64,000 nucleotides of DNA, from the NCBI RefSeq assembly GCF_016920785.2, contig NW_024609880.1, forward strand, positions 36,293,152 through 36,357,151, given 5' to 3'. Below, in pieces: positions 21,094-32,250 of the stretch. A program made the translations under genes and the position numbers. Position 1 is the stretch's first letter. The number at the start of each line of letters is the position of its first letter. The notes beneath the pieces are model-generated. The model was not told where the DNA came from and ran no database searches. It worked only from the letters and a program-made list of their open reading frames with translations. Source of the DNA: Ixodes scapularis. Lineage: Eukaryota; Arthropoda; Arachnida; Ixodida; Ixodidae.

Positions 21094-22565
21094 ATGTCAT
21101 CTAATTTTATTCACCTCAAAAGCCTCCAAAGACGCATTACATCAGGGGCGATTCAAAAATAAAAGACAAAAAAGTAATTAAACATAAAAAAATAGACACC
21201 AACAAAAAAATGTCACACACACAAAAAAAAACGCTTATTAGCATGTTATTGTTATGACGCAGTTTTACAAATCAAGGTTCAGTTACACAGATTGATGCAC
21301 TTATTTTTCAATGAAATGGGGTATCTCTCAGTTACAATATGGTCAGATAGTTTGTTCTAGTGAGTGTTGCAAAGTACTAAGGATGAAAAAGGAAAGTGTG
21401 AGTATGGCACTGAAATGGTTCAACCTTGAAGGAATTATCTAATATGGATGATATGAAATTGGCAGCCCAGCACTAAGTAGATTGAAAATTGGAATCTGAG
21501 TAATATACATCTTAAAAAAAAAACACACACACACAATCAGACTATTTTTCGTCTTCTTTCTAGATTAGGAAGATTTATGCTAGCTTTTAAAGCGGAGACA
21601 CTAGTTTCGGATGAATAATCACTACATATAAATCTGTCTGCTTTGTTCTGAAGATTCGAGCCTCTAGATTATAGGTAACTTAGGTGTGGATTTCAAATTA
21701 TGCTCGCATATTCTAATGGCGGGAGGATAAATGTTTTGTATGCGAGTAGTTTTGCTTTAATAAGAGCTAGATCCCTACTGAAAATCTCATTTGTATGAGA
21801 AACTTCTGTGTCCAATAAACACGTATGAATCATACAAGATATATAAGAACATATAAGAGCCCTATAAGAACTAGATTAGAATAATATAAGAAATTTGTAA
21901 GAAGTTTCTTATATATTTTATATAGTTCTTATATGGTTATTATATATCTTGCATGATTCATGCGTTTATTGAACACAAGAATTTTCTCGTACAAATGGCT
22001 TCTTCACAAATTAAGTGTTTTTAGTGCGTTATTTGTTATTTGCTCAATCCATGATAATGAGTCTGTAAAATACATGCCCAAATACTTGTAGGGCAATGAG
22101 TGTTCTGGTGGTTGGGAAAGTAACGAGTACTGGGTTAGTGTTTTAGTGGAGGACTTAATTATGGACATTTCTTTGCATTTACATGTGTTAATGTTCATCT
22201 GCCATAGGGAACACCATGATGATATTGTATCTAAATCGTCTTGGACAATATTGTGATTAATATAGGTGTATTAATTTTCCGGTAAATAACTCAAGCATTA
22301 GCAAAAAGTCTAATTGTCGATTTAATTGATAATGGTAGGTCATTGATATATATTAGAAACAATAGAGGCCCGAGTACACCACCCTTAGGTACATCTGATG
22401 CAACAGCAACGGGACCCAAATTGCCAGGCAAGTATAAAAGTAATAACATTCTAAATTTGTGATGTGCTGGCTTGAAAAATGTATTGCACATATTTTGAAA
22501 AATGTATTCCACATAGTTTGGCAAACTTTTCTTAGACCTGTGATCAACCTCCATAGGTTCAGCAA
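21094..22565 (-). pseudogene. truncated LINE reverse transcriptase, left palindrome arm
   Basis: On the minus strand the RT block reads VASDVPKGGVLGPLLFLIYI, then NDLP and RLFANA, where an active enzyme would have a FADD-type box, followed by CKCKEMSIIKSS and YKYLGMYFTDSLSWI of the RT thumb region. The 3' end is an AATAAAATTAGATGA tail near 21100. The 5' part (endonuclease, first half of RT) is missing. Stops and a changed catalytic box make it dead. A small palindromic MITE interrupts it at 21788-21997. The RT order resembles the LINE at 57.25 kb, so both probably belong to the same CR1/L2/Jockey-type assemblage. Confidence 0.75.
21788..21997. mobile_element. palindromic MITE inside the left-arm LINE
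   Basis: The start CATTTGTATGAGAAACTTCT mirrors the end (TTCTCGTACAAATG). Internal TATAAGAAC/GTTCTTATA repeats give a long AT-rich hairpin. The right arm carries the same element at the same LINE position (30285-30513). Confidence 0.7.
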
Positions 22566-22714
22566 TTCAAAGCACTCTGCCTGTTCAAATAGAGTACTTG
22601 TTTTGCAGCAAGCAACCTATCTGGTTACTACATCAAAAAACACCTGTGACCTATTTCCTGGCAATGTCATAATGTGAAAACTTTATATTTGAAAAAAAAA
22701 AAAGTGCCGTAATA

Positions 22715-23068
22715 CCCGAGCGTTGCCCCATATGCAGATGTACTTCGACAGTACCAAGTCTCTGAAACGACACAGTTAGGGCAGCTAAAAACAAATTTTG
22801 TACACAAACAGAAGTGGGCATGGGAGCTTCATATTCAAAGTTGCTTGCATTTACAATGCAGAAGAGTCATAAAGAAGAAATTGGTCACCTTTGAACACTG
22901 CGAAACAAGCCTCCTGGTATCCATAAGTTCTGAAAATATCCGTCTTCAAAAACATTTCTACACATGCATCTTAGATGCTGTAGATTATGTGACACCGAGA
23001 CACACTATATCTGTGCAGCATGTTGGCATTTACGTTGTAGCACCACAAAATACCCAACAGGCTGCTAA
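22715..23068 (+). pseudogene. unknown coding-like segment conserved in both palindrome arms (left copy)
   Basis: A + strand frame of roughly 115 codons reads APYADVLRQY, KWAWELHIQSC, TFEHCETS, YTCILDAVD, VTPRHT and VQHVGIY. The right arm (29270-29600, minus strand) preserves almost the same protein. The family is not recognised. It points toward the palindrome centre, opposite to the LINE next to it. It may be an exon of the element or of a captured gene. No start codon or splice site could be fixed. Confidence 0.35.
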
Positions 23069-25018
23069 ATGACACCGATTATCTGCGCGCACACACACAC
23101 ACACGCACAGATCGACCGACTTCAGAGAGCAGTTGCCTTCGCATGAGGATGAAGCGCAAGCATGTTGCTGGCCGGACACTAACTAATTTGTTTAGCCTTG
23201 ACCTCTAGCGTATCTTGCAGCAAAGGTTTCTCAGTTGAAAGTTTTCACTGCAGTCCAACACATGCTTCAGCTCGAACTCACGATGGGTTCATTATCACAG
23301 GCGTCAGACATACTCTTCCTTGGTCCGAGTTCGCTTCTTGACATCCGTGACGGTTGGCAGCGAGTGTTTTTGATCGAGTTTCAGCTTTTCATTTCTTCTG
23401 TTTGGCATTCTTGGCATTAATGCAAACATTCATTTCGCTACAGCATTTACACCAGCTCTGTCTTCCTGTGCGAGCAAACTGTAGCCAACTTGTTTCGTGC
23501 TGTCGATGCGGCCTTGCATTTTTCGCCTCTTAGGTTTTTCAAGGTGGTGTAGACTGCACGGCTGGCCACATAGCCCAAGACCGGGAGGCTGTGCCTTATT
23601 TTTTTTACAGCCCAGGGCCACATTGCAGGTATACCACATTGCAGGTAGGGCGTCAAGTATCCGCTCGCTTGGGAAGATCTTTCTAGTTTCCATTGCTAGC
23701 TGTAGTGACCGTTGACATTGTGCTCCACAGCAGTATTCTGTTTTCATCATCGCAAATGTGCCTTAAAGACACGTGATATTAGAAGCAAGCCAGTTGCCTA
23801 TACATTCCGAAGTACTCTTCTAAGGTGTCAGTTTTCAGCTTGTCCCATGGAGGCCGTACAGTAGCCAGAGTTCGTCAAAGCAGTATCCGGGATGTATGAC
23901 CGCTTCTGCAGGAAATAGAAGGAAAAGGGAGGAAATCTGATTAACGTAAAGAAAGGTAATGTAATCAAAAATGGTTATAAAAAGAAAAAAAAAAGAAGAA
24001 AGAATGCTCTTCTTTAAGCTGAAGTGGTTCCGTATTTGACAGAAAACACTGGCAGTGTTTCGATCTGGTATTTTGGATCACAAACATCAAAATTATTCTT
24101 GAATTTGATGTGCCGAATGCGCTATAATAATAATAATAATAATAATGCTTATTGCACGATCACATAGAACCAGGTAGAGAAAATAATAATAATTAATAGA
24201 GCTTCCTGATGTGTGGTGGGATTCCTTGGGGAGCCTGAAGCGGCTCCAGCTAAATCGTTAGTATATGGCTCTGGTGTATGGATAAGTAAACTGATCAATG
24301 AACCATATTCCGGCTTGCGTGCACTCCAAACTACAGCTCAGAGACCCGCTAAAATATAGGTCTTAATAGTTAGCTGTAGCGCATCATTTCTGCGCTCCGA
24401 TGAGGATACGCAGAAACGACACAATGTACTTCTGTTTTTGTTGCTTTTTAATTGATGTGCTGGTTGCAACCGCGATAACCTATCACCTGCGTACCTTGCG
24501 AAAACATTCCAACTTGAACTCATAAATCAAGTCATTTTTATTCAATTCTGCACCTGCAAGTAGCGCCAGCATTTGAATATGTTGCTTCCATGCCACAACC
24601 AAATCACTCCCAAGAATGCATTCAGCGAAAAGTAAAAACAAAAAAACGAAACCACGATCATAAAAATTAAAAAGTTCTCACCCTGCCATGCCGTCAAGGA
24701 GCGAGATTTTCCCATCAATTCGCTGTATAGTCCACGCTTTCGTAGTCATCCTTGCGGAAACTCAAATATAGACACTTTCACATCCAGTTTTCCGTCAAAG
24801 CGCGGATAAACAACACCTGTACGGAATGACAGCACCGACAACCGAAAAGCAGCTTTCACGTCCACACACGAGGCCGCGAGAGCACATTCCAAAATGTGCT
24901 CGATCTCACTCGAGAGTTGAACCTCTGACCCTCGGCGTCCAAAAACCTACTCGCTTCCAGAGTTGTTCTAGTTGATTCCTCCAGCCTTATTGTCACGTGA
25001 CCCAACCCGCAGGAGTAA

Positions 25019-25320
25019 AGGCGCGTTCCCACCGGCGATGCGATCTAGTCGCGCGATAACTTTCATCGCAAAAGCGACCATCGCGGGCAAAAAGCGACGC
25101 GATTTGAGCAGTCGCTACTCGACCCGACTTTTTTGCGATGCGATCTAGTCGCGGAGCGGCTGAGCCAATCAACGGCGTTCGGAGCGAGTTTCGAGAAACG
25201 ACTCGCCAACGAAGGCGTTGGACTCGCTCATCGCGCACGCCGGTGTGACCACCTAGCTTTTTTTGCGATGCGATGTAGTCGCGTCGCGCGACTGCTTACA
25301 TCGCCGGTGGGAATGCGCCT
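25019..25320. mobile_element. Harbinger-like MITE, left arm only
   Basis: 302 bp. The terminal repeats AGGCGCGTTCCCACCGG and AGGCGCATTCCCACCGG (right end, inverted) differ by one base, and the flanking duplication is TAA at 25016-25018 and 25321-25323. Three-base TAA/TTA duplications are typical of PIF/Harbinger. The interior repeats GCGATGCGATCTAGTCGCG-like units several times. The right arm lacks it, so it inserted after the palindrome formed. Confidence 0.85.
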
Positions 25321-26613
25321 TAAGTAAAAAAAGCCGTCGAAGAAAGGAACGCGACAAACGGCCGTTAAGAAAGAAAAAAAAAAAAAAAAAAAAACGCGAC
25401 GCCGTGGCGTTTTTTTTTTTTTTTTGCGCCTTGTTAAGCGTAGAGGGGAAGGAAAAGTAAAAAAGAACGTGCATTGCAAAGAAGCCAACTGTCAAGGGGA
25501 GCCTTGCGGAGAAGCGCACTACCAGCTCAGCCTACTCATGCCGACGCTCCTTGAAGGGAGAGAGGGAAGCGCTGCGGCTTTCCATCTAGGTGGTGTTGAC
25601 TGGTAGCGCGCCTCTTCGCAAGGCCCCCATTGACAGTTGGCTTCTTTGCAATGCACGTTCTCTTTTAGTTTTCCTTTCCCTCTACGCTTGACGCGGCGCA
25701 AACAAAAAAAGAAAACGAAAAGAAAAAGGCGCCAGGGCGTCCCGTTCTTTTTCGTTTTTCTTTTTCACCGTAACGGTCGTTCGTCGCGTTCCTTTCTTCG
25801 ACGGCTTTTTTAGCTACTCCTGCGGGTTGGCTCACGTGACAATGAGGCTGGAGGAATCAACTAGAACAACTTTAGAAGCGAATGGGTTTTTGGACGCCGA
25901 GGGTCGGAAGTTCAACTCTCGAGTGAGATCGAGTACATTTTAGAATACAACACAACCGCGGCTTCGGGTGTGAACGTTGCTTTTCGATTGTCGGTCCTGT
26001 CATTCCGTACAGATGTTGTTTATCCGCGCTTTGACGGAAAACTGGATGTGAAAGTGTCCATATTTGAGTTTCTGCAAGGATGACTACGAAAGCCTGGACT
26101 ATACAGCGAATCGACGGGAAGATCTCGCTCCTTGACGGCATGGCAGGGTGAGAACTTTTTAATTTTTATGATCGGGGTTGTGTTTCTTGATTTTATATTT
26201 TTCTGAATGCGTTACTTGGAAGTGATTTGGTTGTGGCCTCGAAGCAACATATTCAAATGCTGGCGCTACTTCTAGGTGCAGAACTAAATAAAAATGACTT
26301 GATTTATGAGTTCAGGTTGGAATGTTTTCGCAAGGTATGCTAGTGATAGGTTATCGCAATTTCAACCAGCACATCAATTAAAAAAAAACAAAAACAGAAG
26401 TACATTGTGTCGTTTCTGGGTATCCTCATCGGAGCGCAGAAATGATCCGCTACAACTAACTAGTAAGACCTGCATTTTAGCGGGTTTCTGAGCTGTAGTT
26501 TGGAGTGCACGCAACCCGGAATATGGTTCATTGACCAGTTTACTTATCGGTACACCAGAGCCATATACCAACAATTCAGCTGGAGCTCCTTCAGGCCCCC
26601 CAGGAATCCCACC

Positions 26614-27762
26614 ATAGAGTTATTATAATGTACGCTAGAGGTTCAAGTGGCGCTAGTGTGCTGACGCAAATTGAAGCAGACAGCAACCAGTCGAAAATTG
26701 ACTTCCGGTAATGCATTTCTATGGGAAAAAGTGAGTGCATTTTCTCTCTGCGCTCGATCTTAAGAGCAAATATCCCGAATAATTTGTACGTACTAAATAG
26801 CTTGGAACATTTCTCAGTCAGGCCGATGAAATAATTGGTCAGTTACGGTGTTTTTCTTTAAAATTCATCGCATTAAAAACGGTGCTAAAACGGCTTCGTA
26901 CGTGTATTTATGTGCACTGTTGGACACTGTTAGCGCGAACACGACGTCGGCGCTTTTCAGCATGGGGGATACACGAGCCGAACGAACGAAGAACATCTGG
27001 AAATTAAGAAAGACGGCAAGAACTACGCAGTAACACTGGATCAGTAACTACACGTGCATATACGATCAAAATAAATTGAAGGCCACGTGATATAGTTCGA
27101 TTTTAAATAAGTAAGTACCGCTTTATTCTTTCTGCTCTGAGCGAAGCTGCTTGTTCTACGTTCAAAATATCACTCGCACGCTCAAAATATTTGAGAACAA
27201 GTGCCCGATAAAAGCTGCCCGGCAGAGAAAACAATACGAAGAGACACCTTTTATAGCCCACGGACTTTATTCTCTACGTTTTGAATGTTTTTATCCGCTA
27301 AAGCACGAAGGGGTCATTTTTATATAGTGACAGGACTGGCATATTATCAATATACAAACGTCACCGGAATGCTGGCGAGCCTTGAACACACTCTACATTG
27401 CTTTCGATTGTAATTTTGCTTCGAATCGTCGCTTGTTTTTACACACCTGCTGCGGAGCACACGTCTGGGACTGAAATGTAGCGAAGTTAAACATCGGTCA
27501 CTGATGAAGAAAAATTCGCTAACTAAAGCAATTACACTTTTACAGTGTTAATCAAGGTACATACTATTCGGTACGTCCCAAATAACCAAAGTGTTTCGAG
27601 TTATTTTTCGGCGAAGAGGCAAAATGCACGCGCGTTTTCCCATAGGAATGCACAGGAGCACCGCAAAAGTAGACTGGTTGCTGTCTGCTTCAATTTGCGT
27701 CACGGAAGTCGCATAGACACTAGCGCCAGTTGAACCTCTAGCGTACATTATAATAACTCTAT
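26614..27762. mobile_element. 1149-bp TIR element with 10-bp duplication, right arm only
   Basis: The ends ATAGAGTTATTATAATGTAC and its inverse extend into arms of over 150 bp with weakening identity. The duplication GAATCCCACC lies at 26604-26613 and 27763-27772 (one extra base is ambiguous). Duplications of 9-11 bp suggest a Mutator-like origin. No transposase frame is present. The left palindrome arm has the empty site near 24222. Confidence 0.8.
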
Positions 27763-27797
27763 GAATCCCACCACACACGAGGAAGCTTTATGGAGCA

Positions 27798-27907
27798 TAT
27801 TATTATTATTATTATTATTTATTATTATTATTATTATTTTGTTACCTGGTTTTCTTTAATCGTGCAATAAGCATTATTATTATTATTATAATTATTATTA
27901 TTATTAT
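27798..27907. repeat. ATT microsatellites
   Basis: Two runs of ATT/TTA repeats (27798-27838 and 27871-27907) separated by about 30 bases. The mirrored position in the left arm has shorter runs (24124-24147 and near 24184). Confidence 0.9.
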
Positions 27908-29269
27908 AGCGCATTCGGCACATCCAATTCAAGAATAATTTTGATTTTGTGATCCAAAATATTAGATCAAAACACTGCCAGTGTTTTCTCTCAAATACGG
28001 AACCACTTCAGCTGCACTTTAAAGAACGTTCTTTTTTATGTTTTGTATCTTTATAACCATTTTCGATTACATTACTTTTCTTTTGATTAATATGATTTCC
28101 TCCTTTTTCGTTCTATTTCCTTCAGAAGCGGTCCAATACACATCCCGGATACTGCTTTGATGAACTCGGGCTACTGTACGGCCTCCATGGGACAAGCTGA
28201 AAACTGAAAACTTAGATGAGTGCTTCGGAATGTATAGGCAACTGGCTTGCTTCTAATATCACGTGTCTACAAGGCACATTTACGAAGATGAAAACAAAAT
28301 ACTGCTGAGGAGCACGCTGTCAACGATCACTACAGCTAGCAAGAATGAAAACTAGAAAGATCTTCTCAAGCAAGCGGATATTTGACGCCCTACCTGCAAC
28401 GTGGTATACCTGCAATGTGGCCCTGGGCTGTAAAAAAATAAGACACAGCCTCCCGGCCTTGGGCTATGTGGCCAGCCGTGCAGTCTCCGCCACCTTGAAA
28501 AACCTAAGGGGCGAAAAATGTAAGGCCGCGTCGACAGCACGAAACAAGTTGGCTAGAGTTTGCTCGCACATGGAAACTGAGCTCTCGCATTGAGACTCGT
28601 TATAGAAGGGCTTGTTTTTCCTGGTGTAAATGCTGTAGAACACAACTATGTTGTTCACCAGTTGGTGATGCCCAGCCAGTGCCGACTTGTTACATATCTC
28701 ATAATGAAACTACTCGCCAAAAAAAAAAAAAAAAAAGACTTCCGACTGTGAAAGTTAACATAAGAGTGAGCTCATTTTAAAGCACGTGTTGTTGTCACAA
28801 GAAAATGCACAAGCCTTTTCTTGTGACATGTTTGCAGCAAAATGAATATTCGCATTAATGCCAAGAATGCCAAACAGAAGAAATGAAAAGCTGAAACTCG
28901 ATCAAAGACACTCGCTGCCAACCGTCACAGATGTCAAGAAGCGAACTCAGACCAAGGAAGAGTATGTCTGACACCTGTGATGATGAACCCATCATGAGCT
29001 CGAGCTGAAGCAGTGAAAACATTCAACTGAGAAACCTTTGTTGCAAGATGACAACAATATTATAAGTGCCAGTGCAGCATCTAAAAAAAAAGTTAAGGGG
29101 TCAAGGGTAAACAAATTAGTTCCTGTCCGGCCAGCAACATGCTTGCGCTTCATCCTGCTGCAAAGGCAACTGCTCTCTGAAGTCAGTGAATGTGTGTGTG
29201 TGTGTGTGTGTGTGTGCAGATAGTCGGTGTCCCTGTAGCAGTCTCTTGGGTATCTTGTGGTGCTACTGC

Positions 29270-29600
29270 GTAAATGCCAACATGCTGCACAGGTGTTGTG
29301 TGTCTCGGTGTCACAAAATCTACAGCATCTAAGATGCATGTGTATAAATGCTGTTCAAGACGGATCTTTTCAGAACTTATGAATACCAGGAAACTCGTTT
29401 CGCAGTGTTCAAAGGTGACCAAATTCTTATTTATGACTTTCTTAATTCTGTATTTTAAATGCAAGCAACTTTGAATATGAAGCTCCCATGCCCACTTGTG
29501 TTTGTGTACAAAAATTGGTTTTTGCCGCCCTAACTGTGTCGTTTCACAGACTCGGTACTGTCGAAGTACATCAGCGTATGGGGCAACGCTTTTTTTTTTT
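29270..29600 (-). pseudogene. unknown coding-like segment conserved in both arms (right copy)
   Basis: The minus-strand frame reads APYADVLRQY, KWAWELHIQSC, TFEHCETS, YTCILDAVD, VTPRHT and VQHVGIY in the same order as the left copy at 22715-23068. Differences are mostly single residues. A GT/CA run (29191-29216) lies just past its end. Function unknown. Confidence 0.35.
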
Positions 29601-29739
29601 TTTTTCAAATATAAAGTTTTTACATTATGACAGTGCCAAGAAATAAGTCACAGGTTGTTTTTTTTTTTCGATGCAGTAACCAGATAGGTTGCTTGCTGCA
29701 AAACAAGTACTGTATTTGAGCAGGCAGAGTGCATTGAAT

Positions 29740-31200
29740 TGCTGAACCTGTGGAGGTTTATCACAGGTCCAAGAAAAGTTTGTCAAGATATGTGCAATAC
29801 ATTTTTCAAACCAGCACATCACAATTTTAGAATGTTACTACTTTTATACTTGTCTAGCAATTCGGGACCCGTTGCTGTTGCATCAGGTGTCCCTAAGGGT
29901 AGTGTACTAGGGCCTCTATTGTTTCTAATATGTATCAATGACCTACCATCACCAATTAAATCGACAATATGACTTTTCGCTGATGCTTGAGTTATTTACC
30001 GGAAAATTAATGCACCTATAGTGATTACAATATTGTCCAAAACGATTTAGATACAATATCATCATGGTGTTCCCTATGGCAGATGAACATTAACACATGT
30101 AAATGGAAGGAAATGTCCGTAATTAAGTCCTCCACTCAAAACATTAACCCAGTACTCGTTACTTTCCCAACCACTAGAACACTCATTGTCGTACAAGTAT
30201 TTGGGCGTGTATTTTACAGACTCATTATCATGGATTGAGCAAATAAAAAATAGCGCACTAAAAACACTTGGTTTGGGAAAAAGCCATTTGTATGAGAAAA
30301 TGCTTGTGTTCAATAAACAAATGAATCATGCAAGATGTATAATAACCATATAAAAGCTATATGAGCACTATACAAGATACATAAGAAACTTCTTACATCC
30401 TTTCTATATGTTCTTATATAGTTCTTATATGGTTCTTGTAGGGCTCTTATATGTACTTATATATATTGTATGATTCATATGCGTATTGGACACAGAAATT
30501 CGTCATACAAATGAGATTTTTCAGCAGGCATCTAGCTCCCATTGACTAAACTACTCCCATACAAAACATTTATCCTCCCAACATTAGAATATGCAAGCAT
30601 AATTTGGAATCCACACCTAAGTTACCTAATCTCGAGGCTCGAATCTTCAGAACAAAGCAGCCAGATTTATATGCAGTGATTATTCATTTGGAACTAGTGT
30701 CTCCGCTTTAAAAGCCAGCATAAATCTTCTTAATCTAAAAAGAAGACAAAAAATAGCCCGATTGTGTTTTTCCAAGGTGTATATTACTCAGGTTCCAATT
30801 TTCAATCTATTTAGTGCTGGGCTGCCAATTTTATATCGTCCCATATTAGGTAATTCCTGCAAGATTAAACCATTTCAGTGCGATACTTACACTTTCCTCT
30901 TTTCTTCCTTAGTACTTTGCAACACTGATTGAACAAACTACCTGACCATATTGTAGCTGAGCTGAGAGATTTCCCATTTCATTTAAAAAAGAAGTGCATC
31001 AATTTGTGTAACTGAATCTTGATTTGTAAAACTGCATCATAACAATAACATGCTAATAAGCGTGTTTTCTTGTGAGTGTGACATTTTTTTGTTGGTGTCT
31101 ATTTCTTATGTTTAATTACTTTTTTGCCTTTTATTTCTGAATCCCCCCTGATGTAATGAGTCTTTGGATGAGTCTTTGAGGTGAATAAAATTAATGAAAT
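29740..31200 (+). pseudogene. truncated LINE reverse transcriptase, right palindrome arm
   Basis: Mirror copy of 21094-22565. The + strand reads VASGVPKGSVLGPLLFLI, then INDLP, a stop in the catalytic box region (29970), and later LEYASIIWNPHLSYLI of the C-terminal RT region, broken by many stops and frame changes. The same palindromic MITE sits inside at 30285-30513. The tail GAATAAAATTAATGAAATG (31181-31199) marks the LINE 3' end. The 5' half is absent. Confidence 0.75.
30285..30513. mobile_element. palindromic MITE inside the right-arm LINE
   Basis: CATTTGTATGAGAAAATGCT at the left mirrors the right end (CGTCATACAAATG). Its position inside the LINE is the same as in the left arm, so it inserted before the two arms diverged. 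Confidence 0.7.
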
Positions 31201-31519
31201 GAATGCCTCTGCATCATTTATTCAATTGTTACTTTAGTTCATTTTATCTGGTCCTACTACTTCGATTATTGCCATTTCATAGGGATTTTTTTTATACAAC
31301 TCCCATGTCGCTCAGAAATAATTACACCACCCAGTTTATCGCTTAAAAAAATAACACATCCGTCTCAAGATGTCACTCTCTTGTATTTCACTGCAATAAT
31401 TGTAGTTTATAATAATTTTACTGCATTCTAAAATTAGTTCTTTAAATCACTCGGCGTTAACAGCTCTCATGCTAGCTCATAAAAAAATAAATAGTGCGAA
31501 AACTCGCGTTTCTACGACG

Positions 31520-31763
31520 TAAGAGCTACGCGCGAAGCCTTCGCTCGTCAGCCTGCAGCCGTGGCGTCACTGGAGGCGTGTGCTGGCCTTCTCCTCTAGA
31601 TGGTGTTGGCAGAGGCCGAAGCGCTGCCAGGAATTGAAGTGTCTCGAAGAATCGCAAGCCCAAGGAAGACAGGACGGCGTGGGCGTCTGCATCTGTGGCC
31701 GGTGCTGAGTCCGCGCTGGTCAAGGAACTAAGACGGTAGATCTCGAACCTTCAATGACAACTA
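31520..31763 (+). other. 5' UTR of the I-like LINE
   Basis: GC-rich leader directly before ORF1, starting somewhere near 31500 where base composition changes from the AT-rich palindrome flank. No open frame. An internal promoter is expected in such leaders but no motif is distinctive. No target duplication was identified. Confidence 0.45.
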
Positions 31764-32237
31764 ATGGGAGCGTGCGCCTCCAAACCGACCACTTCAGCTC
31801 AAACCACGCTTCTGCGGCCTCCGCCCCCAGCGCCACCCGCGACCAACGTCCAGGATACGCCGCTTAACCCCGAAACGCCACCTGTTCACGTAGTACCGGA
31901 ACCGCTTTCGGAACCGGGGCCGGTACCGGAAAAGAAACCTCGCAAGCGCCAGGCTACCAAGGCTGTACCACTTCCATTAACAGAGAGAGACGTCGAAATA
32001 GACGATGGCACCTGCAGCCTGGTCAGCTCTGCGACTGTCCTCGCCCTCGAACAGCGACTGGAAGCTCGTCAGGAAGCATTCACACAACGCATGGAATCCC
32101 GGCAGACCGCTTTCGAACAGGCGATTGAGGAAATCCGGCACACCCAGCAGCAGTTGCAGCAACAGATGCTCCAAAAGCAACAGCAGATACCACAGATCCT
32201 GCAAGCACTCCCGCTTATCCAGGAACTGCTAAACTAA
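31764..32237 (+). CDS. LINE ORF1 protein (coiled coil)
   Basis: A 157-residue intact frame. It starts MGACASKPTTS, is proline-rich to about residue 55 (RPPPPAPPATN), then has a basic patch (KKPRKRQATK), and ends in a long glutamine-rich coiled coil (LEQRLEARQEAF, then QQQLQQQMLQKQQQ). It lies 13 bases before ORF2, which suits reinitiation in a two-ORF LINE. ORF1 proteins bind the element RNA and multimerise through coiled coils. No zinc knuckle is visible here. The N-terminus MGxxxS would fit N-myristoylation, unusual for a LINE protein and only inferred. The start is chosen because it is the first ATG after the leader and gives the full frame. Confidence 0.7.
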   Translation: MGACASKPTTSAQTTLLRPPPPAPPATNVQDTPLNPETPPVHVVPEPLSEPGPVPEKKPRKRQATKAVPLPLTERDVEIDDGTCSLVSSATVLALEQRLEARQEAFTQRMESRQTAFEQAIEEIRHTQQQLQQQMLQKQQQIPQILQALPLIQELLN

Positions 32238-32250
32238 CTCCAGCTCCAAC

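Larger units (their letters stand above)
20948..31347. repeat. 10.4-kb near-palindrome
   Basis: The left arm 20948-25523 and right arm 25598-31347 are inverted copies over their whole length. The outer ends read TTTAAGCGATAAACTGGG and its complement. Matching blocks recur in mirrored order (for example 24553-24610 with 26225-26285, 24760-24830 with 26000-26060, 23500-23660 with 28390-28560). About 90% identity by eye in a sampled block. The 74-base centre (25524-25597) is not inverted. Arm length differs mainly because the right arm holds a 1149-bp insertion and the left a 302-bp one. No target duplication was seen at the outer ends. Confidence 0.9.

Noticed and set aside
27798..27907. CRISPR-like or structured array
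   Set aside because: Simple ATT microsatellite in a eukaryotic context, with no spacers.
20948..31347. Pair of LTRs of one retrotransposon
   Set aside because: The arms are inverted, not direct, and the contents are non-LTR elements.
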